Assembly (NCBI GenBank): GCA_003427395.1
Contig: BFEA01000076.1
Coordinates: forward strand, 2,373,418-2,437,417
DNA: 64,000 nt
Origin: Chara braunii
Taxonomy: Eukaryota > Streptophyta > Charophyceae > Charales > Characeae
Direction of reading: 5' to 3'
Shown here: one piece after another, positions 33,003 to 43,512 of the stretch
Layout of the letters: the number at the start of each line of letters is the position of its first letter
How positions within the stretch are numbered: the stretch's first letter is position 1
Notes under the pieces: model-generated
What the model was told of the DNA's origin: nothing
Database searches by the model: none
What the model saw: the letters and a program-made list of their open reading frames with translations, nothing else
Program-made: the position numbers and the translations under genes

Positions 33003-36000
33003 GACAGAGACTCGGGAGGGGAAAGTGAGATGAGTGACGCAGATAGGGAGACGGACCTCAGCTCCTGGAACAGACCAGGCGAGATCCAGAGGCATCACCG
33101 AGCCGTGAAGCCGGTGGAAGAGGGACCCGAGGCCAGCTCTCGGCAGCTGACACCCAAAGGCCGCGGAACAGGTGAGGAGCAAAAAAGAGGAAAAAGACAC
33201 GTGTAGAGAGAGAGGCAGACAGCGGGGTCGACGGGAGGTGTACTCAAAGGTCAGCACGTGTGCAAGCCAGAGTGGCGCGCTCTGAGGGAAGAGGGCGCGA
33301 GAGATTAGCCAAGAAAGAAGAATACGGAGGGGCAGCTACGACGGTCTCGCTCGAGAGCGGCCCCAGGTGTGCGTATGAGGAGAGGTCAACGAACGAAAAC
33401 AGAGAGGGTATATGGTGTGTGTTCGNAAAGCTGACGTCAACTGGACTCCGGTACGCGACGAGTCAGAAAAGGTGGACACGCATGAGAACCAGAGAGAGGG
33501 ACTCGCTATTACAACATTCTTGGTCGAGCAAGCAAGAAGAAGGTTTGAGCNCGCTCACTGTGTAAGGCTCNCGCGTGACATTGGAATAGGGAACTAANCG
33601 TCAAGTGTGCGCGGACTGCATAGGACGTCGTATGCGCAGGCGCACGTGCAGGACAGTGGGGTGAANGGNAGGCAATCAGACGCGCGAACTANCTNCAGTC
33701 AAGGCGGCAGCTCTGATTAAGTTGCTTGTATTGGGTAGGCGCATTAAGGNGCGTCAGGTGTTTGATTGCCCCAAATCTCCGCTCGCATCTATGCGGTCTG
33801 TTATGCAACTACTAATCACNNTTGGCAACAGGGAACTCTCTCAATCTTGCCAAGATAGTNGTGTGACAGTCGGCAGTCATACCNTGGCAAAGCCTAGTGG
33901 TGCATGAGAGAGAGAAAGAGGGGGCTCTNGCTAGAGTCCCGGATGATTGAAAGGTCCGTTTAGCTTGCATGCCCCACGTGACCAATTATGAGGTCAGTCT
34001 CTCTCACGGGAAGGTGTGAGCACAGGCGACACGTCGCTTGAGTTTGGCATTGGCCACGGTGTCACTCCTTTAGNGCTTGTGCCATCAGAGAGTAAGTGGA
34101 TGGGTCAATGCCTGTAAAGTACACTGAAGGTAAAGTGAACTGACATTCTGGTCATGCCCCGCATAAGTCACTCAATTATGGAGCTCGTGATGTCTATTNA
34201 TTCTTGCTCNATTGGCTTTGAGCCATAATCCTTGCCACTCCCATTCCGCGAGTCGATCGGATTTTNCGGTTGATATACTCGATGTNATGCAGATCGCAAT
34301 CGAGAGATATTGTAAACAGAGAGCAGGGGCTGACGGGGGATACACTTTGTCATTACACACGNCCATCTCTTCAGCAATGCCAAGTTTAGATGAGCCTCAT
34401 TTAATGGCAAAGAACAAAAGGGAAAGAGTTTTCCCGTGACCTTTGGTGGCAATGCGGGACACGTGACTAATCAAGAAAAGAGAATTATTATCAACTAAGC
34501 TGCGGCTGAGGGTAAGATCAAGTCAGGTGTTACTATAAGGAAAATGCGCATTAAAACGCCGTCTGAATCGATGATTTAGCTAGGGAATAATAAATTTAGA
34601 CGGTGTGCGAATTTGGAACACCTCTGTCGTTGTTCATATGAATGTGAAAAGGTTGTTGAGCGGGCAGTATCTGATCAGATGGATCTTGTGTAGAGTATCA
34701 TTGAGCTAATAGCATGAGGCAGTTACAAATCTGGCGTAGCTGCTGTAAGCATCAGTGTCAACGTTAAGAGTGAAGTGTCAATTCACGATNCACTTGGTCT
34801 TCCAACTGTTAAACGGATATTTTCTTGCCTGTTGTTGACGTCCACTGTTAAGGTGCAAAGTGAGTTTGAATGGGAGGATGTGNTGTTTGTCTACAGAGCA
34901 AATAGTGGGGTTCCTGGTTTGCAGGTACTGATGCTTAGTAAAGTCCGATTACTTANGTATGTAGTGTGTGAATCACTAAGAGCAGTAGAGCNNAAGATGC
35001 ATTTGTTGAGTTGTGGCCACTCTCGTGGCCCATCCAAATTAAGTGATTGTGTTGCATGACTGCTCAGTGCGATTGAGCCATGTGAATACGTCATGAGACT
35101 GCATTGCATGGCTGCTTCGTGTGACTTCACCGTGTGACTTCATTGAGTGACTGTATCGGATGACCGTATGAGCTCATACTTGTGTTGGCTTACGTATACT
35201 CGTCCAATTGTAATGCTCGCTTGTGGTTGTACGAGTTTCTTTCACGACCTGAGAAGGTTGAGCGCGTGATTATAAGTGTTTTGCGTGTGTTCGTGTGATT
35301 AGGCGAACGCATGATTGAATGCTTTGACGAGCTCGATGACAGCAAGTAGGTATTCCGTTGAGTGTGCAGAGCAACTGTTAGGTTCGCTNAGTGGGCTTGT
35401 GTGTTGAAGGGGACGCGGAGACGATTTTCATNGGCTATGATCTGTGCCTTTAAGTCCAAAAATGGATGGGGNAAAAAAAGGNAATGCTGAGGAGAATCTC
35501 TTATGTCCTCGCTAAATTTTTGCTTGATGGTGATTGACCACTGCCTTTTTATCGTTTCCTTAATCATTTGAGCCGTTTAGGAACGGAATAGATTGAAGTG
35601 TGCTCTTTATACCCCTCANGTGTTTTTTCTTGCCTGACATATCATACTAGCCATGGTGGTCAACCCTTGGTCTTGTTCACTGCAAACAGCAGTTCAGATT
35701 AGTTGTTCTACTCGCCAAATTTTGAGTCAGAAACGGAGTCACCCAGATCTGTGTAGTAATTAAACCATCGTCGAAAAATAGGATCAGGCNCGGGTGGCTT
35801 ACTGTANCTTTGCACTCCGAGTGATAANAGGAAACGGTTTCACAAGTTTGCTCACCTATTGGGCGAGGGCCACGCTCCTAGAGGGTGGCCTGTGTCTGTG
35901 GCCGAGTACCGAGCCCAGAAAAACTTTGGCTGATATCAGTTGGTGTACAAATGGATAGCATGAACGGGGCAAGTGCCCAGACTTACAGTGCCGATTATTG

Positions 36001-36998
36001 GGGTTTCGGTTCTCTGAGCAAAAACCCGATTGAGTGAACCATTTTTCTAAGTATTGATGTGCCAAACGTAAAGTGAGACCTGAAAAGCAGTATCGCTAAA
36101 TATTCAGAAGTCTTGAAAGAGATATTTAGAGGCAAGGCATAGACGAGTGGGCTGCGTTCGTCTGACCCTGTTTCTGCATGTCATTCAGCTCTGTCAGATA
36201 GTGAAAGACGCATCTGACGTTAGAGACGACAACTGCACATATTAACAATATTGGTTTGAGTATATTGATCGGGAGCTAAACTCTGAAGGTCAATCGCTAT
36301 TTGCCCAATTATGAACTCCGTCTGAAGCAATCAGTTGCCTCTTCTGTGAGTTGTTCTCAGGTAGGAACTTGAAGTCGTAACTTGTCATGTCTTGACTTCC
36401 TGAGAACATCTGATCCTAGATCTGAGTAGAGAGACTCAGTGGGAGGATGGGTGATAATGACTGTGTGAGGGCAACCCGTTCGCCACGCCAAGGTACAACA
36501 GAGGGTTGGAGAGAGAGAGAGAGCAATTGGGGAAAATAACTTCCAAACAACTAGGATGGAGGAGCAATGCGCTCTTTAGTGAGACACCACATTAAAATTG
36601 AGTACAACTATTATCTGCACGACAGAAACGTAAGGTTGTGGGCCATCATCTCATCAGTGAGCTCAGTTGAGGAGACAAGGAGAACTATCTATGCGTGTCG
36701 ATGAGATGAGACTGCACCCAACTAAAGCAGAGTAAGAAAAACCGAGTCATTCCCAAAGTTGGGTCCAGTCAAAAACACAGCGAGATCGGCAATCCAGAGA
36801 TGACCAAGATAACTTGTGATTGGCGGATAATCAGCAGTCGGTAGTATTCAAATGAGCAGTCGACAACAATTTAAACAGTGAGCAAACAGTAACCAGACAG
36901 CTATCAAACACCGTACAGTTGACATTCAAACTACCTCGTGCTCGAGGGTGGCTATTGGGGAACACGGCTGTATGATCTGAATGTAAAAGAAGGGAGAC
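33003..36998. other. GIANT 5' LTR U5, central noncoding stretch
   Basis: No ORF that I trust. There are many single Ns, a GAGAGAGAGA run near 36512, and a TGACGTCAA palindrome near 33432. The same sequence recurs at 51530-55527. Confidence 0.5.
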
Positions 36999-37244
36999 AT
37001 GAATAACGATGAGATCCTAGCAGTAAAGATCACACTAATTAGAGAAAAGAAAGAGGGATGGGAAGAAGAAGTTATCAAAAACCTGGAAACCAACAGGCAA
37101 GTACAAAGAGAGCATGCAGTCGGAATAGCGGGCGAGAAGAAGTACATCGAGTACGTAATTTATTTCTATGGGCCTCACAACAAACTGCACAGTATGAGTT
37201 CCATGCTAGAAAGTGTGGAAGAGGCCAGGGCCAAGCTCGGGTAA
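36999..37244 (+). CDS. LTR ORF-b (5' LTR)
   Basis: An 81-aa ATG-initiated ORF, MNNDEILAVKITLIREKKEG..., then KKYIEYVIYFYGPHNKLHS and a C-terminal helix (MLESVEEARAKLG). The LTR-A homologue (17275-17613) keeps the motif GWE...G.KKYIEYV.YF and the helix while the DNA around it has diverged, which argues for past coding constraint. No signal peptide or membrane segment. It resembles no family I know, but ORF-a has a comparable strand-strand-helix order, so the two may be related modules. Confidence 0.5.
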   Translation: MNNDEILAVKITLIREKKEGWEEEVIKNLETNRQVQREHAVGIAGEKKYIEYVIYFYGPHNKLHSMSSMLESVEEARAKLG

Positions 37245-37485
37245 TCCCNGAANTATAAAAAATCGTCATTTNCGTTCCCTTCAGTATTGAAACAGCAATC
37301 AGACGGGCAATCAAGCTAGTGATCAGAAACAACAACTAGGGAAANNNCAATCANAAATCGCAGTCAGACATAACGATCNGAAACAACATTTTGAGCAATA
37401 TNCNAAGGGCATCCAAGCCGTNGGCATTTGTNTGTCAAGCTCAGCCTCATTCCTCTCTACCAGGGTGTAGCTACTTACCAAGCAT

Positions 37486-38139
37486 ATGAGGGAGATCAAT
37501 CCCATTACAGTTGACCANTCGGTCCTTAACAGTCTCAATCNGATCGCTGCCAGAGAAAGCTTCCCCTACAAGTACATCGGGATTGATGGGTTCAAGCGTG
37601 AAGACCNGTCTATCTTCGTCGCACTCACTGAGTTCGNTNAAGGTACAGTCAGTGACTTACANNTTTTTCTGAAAAAGGGGAATGAGACACACCCTCATTT
37701 TGATGCAGTATGGGCAGCAACANCCGGGTATGTGCAGTGNAAAGCTGAGAGGCTCGAGGGTAATGTAAAGCTGGTTTACANTTTTGGTCCTAAGCTTTTC
37801 GNGGATTATCCCAAGCCTCCTGTNCCCTACTATCTTACTGATGGCTCTTNTTGGGGTGGTCTGGTGGATCTGGCCNAGTGATACATATCNCCAGCAGTGA
37901 TCAACTATGAGGCAGTGACCGAGCCCTCTGAGTTTCCGCATCTCAGGAGGGGCGTTTTCTCTCAGCCATATCTCCNCACACTATGGGAGGAATTNTGTGC
38001 CANNCTTGACTTTNGTATTATGGGACTNGGCTGGAAAAGTTTGGATCTAGTGGGCTTCAGGTGGCATTACATTCAGAAGCCACATCCTCAGAGAGTACGG
38101 AGACATGGCAAGAGGCTCAGGCGACAAGCAACAAAGTGA
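37486..38139 (+). pseudogene. LTR ORF-c (5' LTR), one in-frame stop
   Basis: A 218-codon frame from ATG to TGA, interrupted once by TGA at about 37879. Blocks in order: LNSLN.IAARESFPYKYIGI, SIFVALTEF, FLKKGNETHPHFDAVWAA, KAERLEG, FGPKLF, PYYLTDGS.WGGLVDL, LRRGVFSQPYL, GLGWKSLDLVGFRWHYIQ, and a basic end RRHGKRLRRQATK. Several residues are unknown (N bases). Similar peptides recur after the PBS. It may be an exaptation of, or the source for, the array there. Function unknown. Confidence 0.5.
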
Positions 38140-38634
38140 CAGATGAAGGGTGAAGTTCTGAGGGTTGAGTGAGGGCTCTTGATTTGGTGCTGGCCATGCT
38201 CTCATCCACACGTACTCCCTGAGACTATTATGAGTTCTCATTCTTCCCTCATTCATTTGAGCTTGTCACTTGCTCGAGTCAGTCGGTCTTGCTTCTTGCT
38301 TTGTTCTTGCCTGATGATTGCTATCGTGGATGATTCTGTCACAGTTGTCAAAATCAGATTGTCATAATTGATGCATGCATAGGCCCCATGATTTTTATAG
38401 TTATTATTTGCATAATTTTCTGCTGTTCCGAATCAAAATCAAAGATTCCTAAGACCGGGGACCGACGAAGACCGTAATTGAAGGGTCTCGCTCGAAGCCG
38501 GACGCACACAACAGGAAGGGATTTGCATTATTTAATTTATTTTATTTATTGCAATCACATACAAAACCCTGCGTGACAGCCTGTTGGCTTTCCGGTCGCC
38601 TGAAGTGGTCCGACTGAAAAAAGTGCGACAAAAA

Positions 38635-38652
38635 TGGCGCCGTTGTCGGGGA
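38635..38652 (+). other. GIANT primer binding site (tRNA-Asp type)
   Basis: TGGCGCCGTTGTCGGGGA begins four bases after the LTR terminal CA. It fits the 3' end of tRNA-Asp apart from one position in the usual plant form, and is the PBS type I associate with Athila-like plant gypsy elements. The pol here is not Athila-like, however. Confidence 0.85.
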
Positions 38653-38971
38653 CATGAAAAGATTTTCGTGTCCGAAACGAGCCTGGGTCATCATCATCTT
38701 TGAGCTTTGATTAGGGCGTGAGAACTGTTGACAACGTTGTGAGCTATTTATTGATGTTATTATTCTCATTGAGTCTCGATTCTCCTGAGAGTCACGACTG
38801 CTATCTGTGTCTTATTTCTTTCTTGTGTGAGGTACCACATTGGACTAGAGAAGGAGACTGATATTATTGACTGGAGAAGGCTTGAATTCAGGTATGCCTC
38901 ATGAACCTATGATGTCCTTTGAACACTGAGAAGGGAAAGGAAGAATCGGGAGCACGGGGAATCCATCAAGA

Positions 38972-39384
38972 ATGCTACCTTCTGATACATTAAGAGAACT
39001 TTTGAAAGTAACTACCAAAGGAATATTCCCCTATCAGTATGAGCATTGTTGGGTCTACCGGAAAGGCAATTCGGCCATCAGCGTAATGCTGGCTTGCTTC
39101 TTGGAGGGAGATATTTATGATATCCTTCCCTTTGTCAAGAAGGGAGACTGTGGCGACGGTGAAACCTTCAACTGGCTATGGAAATTGCAATCCAGTCTCT
39201 TTATGATGAGAAGGCGAAATTAATTAAGCAGAAGAAGAAAGCGGAATGGGGTTTAATGCCAGTGACATATGAGACTGTTTCGATTCCTCCTATACCTAAC
39301 AACTATTGTGATGGGACTAACTGGCTACCGATAATCAACATGGTATTGACGAGGGAGAGAAGAAACGGTGGTCATGAGAACTAA
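38972..39384 (+). pseudogene. post-PBS ORF, module 1
   Basis: Two overlapping frames (a -1 step near 39175) give GIFPYQYEHCWVYRKGNSAIS, a LACFLEGDIYDILPFVKKGD block, then YDEKAKLIKQ and YETVSIPPIPNNYCDGTNWL. This follows ORF-c of the LTR block by block: FPYKY, FLKKGN, KAERLEG, YPKPP.PYYLTDGS.WGGL. So the unknown ORF-c domain exists again just inside the element. It sits where Ogre-type elements carry an extra ORF upstream of gag. Confidence 0.5.
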
Positions 39385-39484
39385 AGAGATTTCATCATAA
39401 GAAATCAGACAGAGAAGGCAGAAATTTGGCAAAGGTTCAGACCCAAGTCAAGAGGAAGTAGGGTGTCTCCTAAAGTCACTGACC

Positions 39485-39867
39485 ACTCTAAGTAAGAGAG
39501 AGGTGTTCCCATACGAAGTTGTCAGATATGAGATGGTCGAGAGTGGGTGGGAGCAGAAACGATTATATGTACTGACACTCTATTTTACGGATCTTGATGT
39601 GTATGATGTGAAATCTATGTTCCAAAAGAAAAAAGTATTGATGCAGTGTATGAGAGATGCTGGGGATTTGCTGAAGAAATCGTACTAAGGGAGAAAGAGA
39701 GGCTTGAGAGAGAGAACAAATGCTTCACTGGATCTACTCGATTTATTGTCTTTGATGGACTCTCAGTCCCTCCTTTACCTGATATTAATCTATTTAAAGA
39801 CAATTGGTATGCCATCATAAAGTTTGCATGGAAAGTGAAGAGAGCCCAAGAAAAATACTCTCAGTAG
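39485..39867 (+). pseudogene. post-PBS ORF, module 2
   Basis: Frames 39503-39688 and 39646-39867, again offset by -1 in an A-rich stretch. Peptides are VFPYEVVRYEMVESGWEQKR, YFTDLDVYDVKSMFQKKK, DAVYERCWGF (in the shifted frame), KERLERENK, and FDGLSVPPLPDINLFKDNW. The order matches module 1 and ORF-c, so this is a tandem, diverged copy. The repeated -1 offset could be decay or a programmed shift; I cannot decide. Confidence 0.45.
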
Positions 39868-40378
39868 CCAGGATAACTACTGTGAGGGGTAAACTCTATG
39901 AGGTGATAGGGTATGATAATCCTTTTGTGATCCTGAGATACGAGACTTGTGTGAGGGGGCCCATAATATTTCACATCCCAGTGGTCAAATTTCTGAATAC
40001 TGGCAGCCTGGACGTACGGATTTATGTACCAGCAGGCCTAGAAAAAGAAGACGATTACTTGAAAGTGTCAGACAGGTGCTTATATTAGTCTCATAAGAAC
40101 AAAGGAGTGGCTTGAGAAGTTAAAGAGAAAGGTAACGTGGGGGAAAGAAGGAAGACAATTTGAGAGGCTCCCTGAGTTCTCGATTGCTAAGGGATTTGAA
40201 GGCAGGCGAGATTGGATGCCTCTGCTGGAAGCTATTGCTGAGATTGGTAGAGCAAGAGAAAAAGACTCCACTGTGATGATAAAATCCCTACTTTTTAATG
40301 CCTTTGAACACAGATTCGAGATCCTTGATTATGTCCAACCTGAGATCTACCTTTTAAATATTGTTTATGATGTTTAAC
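39868..40378 (+). pseudogene. post-PBS ORF, module 3
   Basis: A first piece, TVRGKLYEVIGYDNPFVILR and VVKFLNTGSLDVRIYVP, ends in a stop at 40088. A second frame gives EWLEKLKRKVTWGKEGRQFE, RLPEFSIAKGFEGRRDWMPL and a C-terminal extension to a TAA at 40378. The PEF...F.GRRDWMPLLEAI segment parallels PPLPDINLFKDNWYAIIKFA in module 2. Similarity is weaker than between modules 1 and 2. Confidence 0.35.
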
Positions 40379-40379
40379 G

Positions 40380-40848
40380 ATGTCCAGCTTGACTGAACAA
40401 CTGACACTAGGAGTTGTGTTGGAAGGTGGAATAGCCAAGGTAGAAGGGACTCTTCGGATTTCTAACAGGAATCTTTCTACCTTGGATGAGCTTGAGTTCT
40501 TGCAACCTTTCTTTGATCGCATGAGAGATTCCACCTTGAGAATTGTCACTGACCAGACTGAGATAAGCTATTTGTTAAAGGTGATGAAAGTGGGAACTAC
40601 TGAGAGAGTACCATATCACACTTCTCAGGAACGCGTTTCTCTTGCAAGAAGGATCAATAGGGGGCGTAAACGACGCAATTTGATTATGAGATTATAGACC
40701 TGACTCGATATTTTATGGTTCGGGGTACTATAAAAGGGTATAATAGAAGATTGAATTGGGATGATGAAAGAGAATTGATTGAAGATTACATTGGAAGGCT
40801 GAGAAGGATTGCACTGCCCTTGATCACTACCCAATCCATTATTGCTTA
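40380..40848 (+). pseudogene. post-PBS ORF, module 4 (weak)
   Basis: An open piece of 105 codons (SLTEQLTLGVVLEGGIAKVE..., LDELEFLQPFFDRMRDSTLR), then a shifted frame (YFMVRGTIKGYNRRLNWDDE, IGRLRRIALPLITTQ) to a TAA. The layout echoes the earlier modules, but direct residue matches are few. Alternatively it is a separate ORF of unknown kind. Confidence 0.3.
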
Positions 40849-40993
40849 AACCTTATATGTGCAAAACTCTCAAGAGGTACAGCAGACAAGTTTGTATCCC
40901 TTGCTAAAAGAGTGAGAGGTTGAAGGGCAAGGAAGAAGAGGACAAGAGTGACAGAGAGAGAGAAGAGGATATCTGGGAAGGTCTATGGTCAAG

Positions 40994-42224
40994 ATGGCAG
41001 GACGAGGAAGGCCGAGTTCTTCTGCAGGGACCAATGAAGAGACCCTGGTTGGGGTTATACGAGAATTGGTCGAGAGAGTAGACACTATAAAAGGAGGGTC
41101 AGATATTGCAAGAGCAAAGAGGCCGGATGAGAGGATTCCATGATTCAGAGGGCCTTAGGTTAATGACTTCTTGGACGAGTATGAATTATTTGGCTCAGTT
41201 ATGGCTGGACAGATAAGCAACGACTCAAACACCTTCTATCTTATTGTGATACTGATTCAAGACTGGCAGTTCAGGAACTAATTGAAGGTGCCACTACTTG
41301 GGAAGAGGTTAAGGAGAGACTGGAAAAGGAATTTGAGAAAGATTCAGTTCCAACTACGACTAAGGATTTACTCAACATCAGAAAAGCTAAATATGACACT
41401 TGCAATGTTTTTCTTCATACCTTCATCCGAACAGCAAGAAGGATTCCATATTTGGATGAAGCTCAGAGATGCCATATATTTTTGATAAATTTTACTGACA
41501 CTGAAAGGCAAGCAGTTCTTAATCAAGCTCAGCACTATCCTCTCAGATGGGATGAAATGGTTGCAATCATAAGAACTCTACCTACTGTCTCCCATAAGAA
41601 ATGGTCACTGGATCAGATCAACACTTTAGCCAAGGATTGAGAGACTGAGAATGGAATGAATAGGGAAAGTAATCTGACTACTGAGAATATTCTTCAAAAG
41701 GTAATGGCTAACTTTATGCCTGCGAGGCCTGCAACGTTGTGGATGACAGGGGAAAGAAAAAGGCTGAAAGTGAGGAAGATGACGACGATAATGAGGACAA
41801 CGAAAGTTATGGTAAGAAAGGGGATTCTTCCAGATCCAAAAGGAATGGAAAGAATGGTGATGGAGGAAACAGTGAAAGAAGAAAATATGATGAGCGTCCT
41901 AAGAGGAGTTTTACCTGCTACTACTGTGGTGAAGGGGGTCATACTACCACTTATTGCAAGCCTCTTAAGGAGGATGTAAGGAGTGGGGTGGCAAAGAAAG
42001 ATGCAATGGGCCATGTCTGTGATAGTTCATGGAATAAGTTGGACCCTAGACATCCAGGAGGTATGAGGCTTCTTGCTCTTAAACATGATGAAAAGATGAA
42101 GATTAAGAAGAAGAGAAAGGTCAATGTGAATGTTCATTTTCTCATTGAAGAATTGCCTGATGAGTAAAGACAGGGAACAAGTAATTCTCATACTACGATT
42201 TGACTGTCTCTGCAATCTTTAACG
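40994..42224 (+). pseudogene. GIANT gag with CCHC zinc knuckle
   Basis: The gene starts MAGRGRPSSSAGTNEETLVG, followed by a short coiled coil. In-frame TGA (41141) and TAG (41156) follow. A -1 step at about 41200 leads to the capsid part (KQRLKHLLSYCDTDSRLAVQ, TWEEVKERLEKEFEKD, YDTCNVFLHTFIRTARRIPY). TGA occurs at 41638. Another -1 step near 41735 leads to an acidic stretch and the knuckle C-Y-Y-C-G-E-G-G-H-T-T-T-Y-C (41916-41957). TAA (42165) and an in-frame TGA separate it from protease, which is in the same frame. Gag would form the particle and select genomic RNA. Confidence 0.75.
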
Positions 42225-43457
42225 TTGACAGAATGTGAGCCTAGTGAGGGTGAGGCCTCTACAAGTGAGCCTCCACTAGAAGGAAGTCCTACTTTTCAGA
42301 ATTTTTCTGAATTAGTAGAGTCTTCTTCCAATGAGATGGTTCGGTTTCTGGCCAACATGGTGTCGTTTTGTGGCGATTTACCCCCAGAACTCGTTATGGA
42401 ACCTAGTGTTAGGATTGGTGAAGTGAGAAACCACCAAACCCGTATGACGCCTCAAATGATAGAAGAAAAGAAAAAAAAGAAGGTTGAGGAGTCAATTATT
42501 AACATCCTTGATGACCCTGAACCGGAACGTTCACAGGAAAAGAATGAACAGGGGAGAAAGAGAAAATTTATTCTCAAGAGTGATTTGGATAATGGGACAG
42601 TGATTTTTGATGTAATTGCTAAAATGCTGGAAGAAACGGAAGTGACATTGTCTTTCAAGGAAGCAATGACACTAGCACCCAAACTGAGAGAAGAGTTGAA
42701 GAAGTTGATTGAGAAAAAAAAATTGGAAGTTAATTATTTGGGGTCAGTCTTTCCCAACCAAGTGAACAGATCACTACCAAGTTGCAAGATGAGATTTGCA
42801 ACCATGGAATGTGGACACCTTACAATTCGCATTAATCAAGTGAAGATTCTAGCCCTAGTGGATTCTGGGGCAGAGATGGTACTTCTTTCACGAAGAACGA
42901 TGGAGGCATGTAATTTGACCATTGATAGTCCTGCCCAAAACGTACTGAGCAATATTGCAGGGGAATTATTTGTGGCAGGGTTTATAGACAATTTGCCTAT
43001 CCGAGTTGGGACAATGACTGTGGAATTACTGGGTTTTCTAGTGTCAGATCTGGACCATGACTTTATTTTGGGAACTCCATTCTTGCATAGGATGGAGGCC
43101 GTCCAATTTTTCAGTCATGAGGGGTCATTTTGGATCGGCCTAGAGGATCCTGAGACTGCCCAAAAAGAGACATTTATGGTTTATACAAAAAATGATTTCA
43201 AACATCAATTATCTGCTAATTCGATCAGAAGGGAAGAGTCTGCTAAAAGGGTTAGGAGATTAAAAGAAGAAGGAAAACAAGAAGCAAAAGAAAAGATTTC
43301 GGTGGGAATAAATCAGGTGTCAAAAATGATAAAAGCCCTTGGCAAGCTCGAGGATGAGGACGAGCAAATTGAAGCCTTCAAGAAGGCTGTAGAGACTGCT
43401 AAGGGGGGAAAGATGGAATTGAGATTTGCATCGACTCACCCTTTTTTAGGAAAATAG
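42225..43457 (+). CDS. GIANT aspartic protease region (gag-pro end)
   Basis: A 410-codon open frame continuing the gag frame (the TTG start is only nominal). The N-terminal 200 residues are a charged linker. The retropepsin active site D-S-G is at 213-215 (KILALVDSGAEMVLLSRRTM). LVSDLDHDFILGTPFL carries the second-half ILG signature. A Lys/Glu-rich tail follows. The ORF ends at TAG two codons past a T TTT TTA heptamer, so pol is expected by -1 frameshifting. Protease would cleave the Gag-Pol polyprotein. Confidence 0.8.
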   Translation: MTECEPSEGEASTSEPPLEGSPTFQNFSELVESSSNEMVRFLANMVSFCGDLPPELVMEPSVRIGEVRNHQTRMTPQMIEEKKKKKVEESIINILDDPEPERSQEKNEQGRKRKFILKSDLDNGTVIFDVIAKMLEETEVTLSFKEAMTLAPKLREELKKLIEKKKLEVNYLGSVFPNQVNRSLPSCKMRFATMECGHLTIRINQVKILALVDSGAEMVLLSRRTMEACNLTIDSPAQNVLSNIAGELFVAGFIDNLPIRVGTMTVELLGFLVSDLDHDFILGTPFLHRMEAVQFFSHEGSFWIGLEDPETAQKETFMVYTKNDFKHQLSANSIRREESAKRVRRLKEEGKQEAKEKISVGINQVSKMIKALGKLEDEDEQIEAFKKAVETAKGGKMELRFASTHPFLGK

Positions 43458-43512
43458 CCACTGGGTCAAAAAGAAAATACAAGCCCAAGGGGGTGAAGAA
43501 AAACCCGGTGGC
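43442..43512 (+). promoter_or_regulatory. -1 programmed frameshift signal between protease and RT
   Basis: In the protease frame the codons are ccT TTT TTA, the canonical slippery heptamer. An 8-nt spacer containing the 0-frame stop TAG (43455-43457) follows. Next comes a stem GCCACTGGGT (43457-43466) pairing with ACCCGGTGGC (43503-43512): ten pairs with one G-U. The 36-nt loop holds C and G runs that could form a pseudoknot. The -1 frame is open through this point into RT. Confidence 0.8.

Larger units (their letters stand above)
31229..38630 (+). repeat. GIANT 5' LTR (7402 bp)
   Basis: It ends GCGACA just before the PBS. U3 is about 1.1 kb, to a TATAAAAG box. Everything after about 32370 would be R and U5, an exceptional 6 kb carrying ORF-a, ORF-b and ORF-c. 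It has a 36-37-bp tandem duplication near 32770-32838 that the 3' LTR lacks. Ends differ from the 3' LTR by scattered substitutions. About 33180-38147 appears identical, with shared single Ns. Confidence 0.92.

Noticed and set aside
35190-35567. 125-codon minus-strand ORF in the GIANT LTR (and its copy at 53719-54096)
   Set aside because: Antisense to U5, no motif, several unknown residues, and no matching peptide in LTR-A. It looks like a chance ORF.
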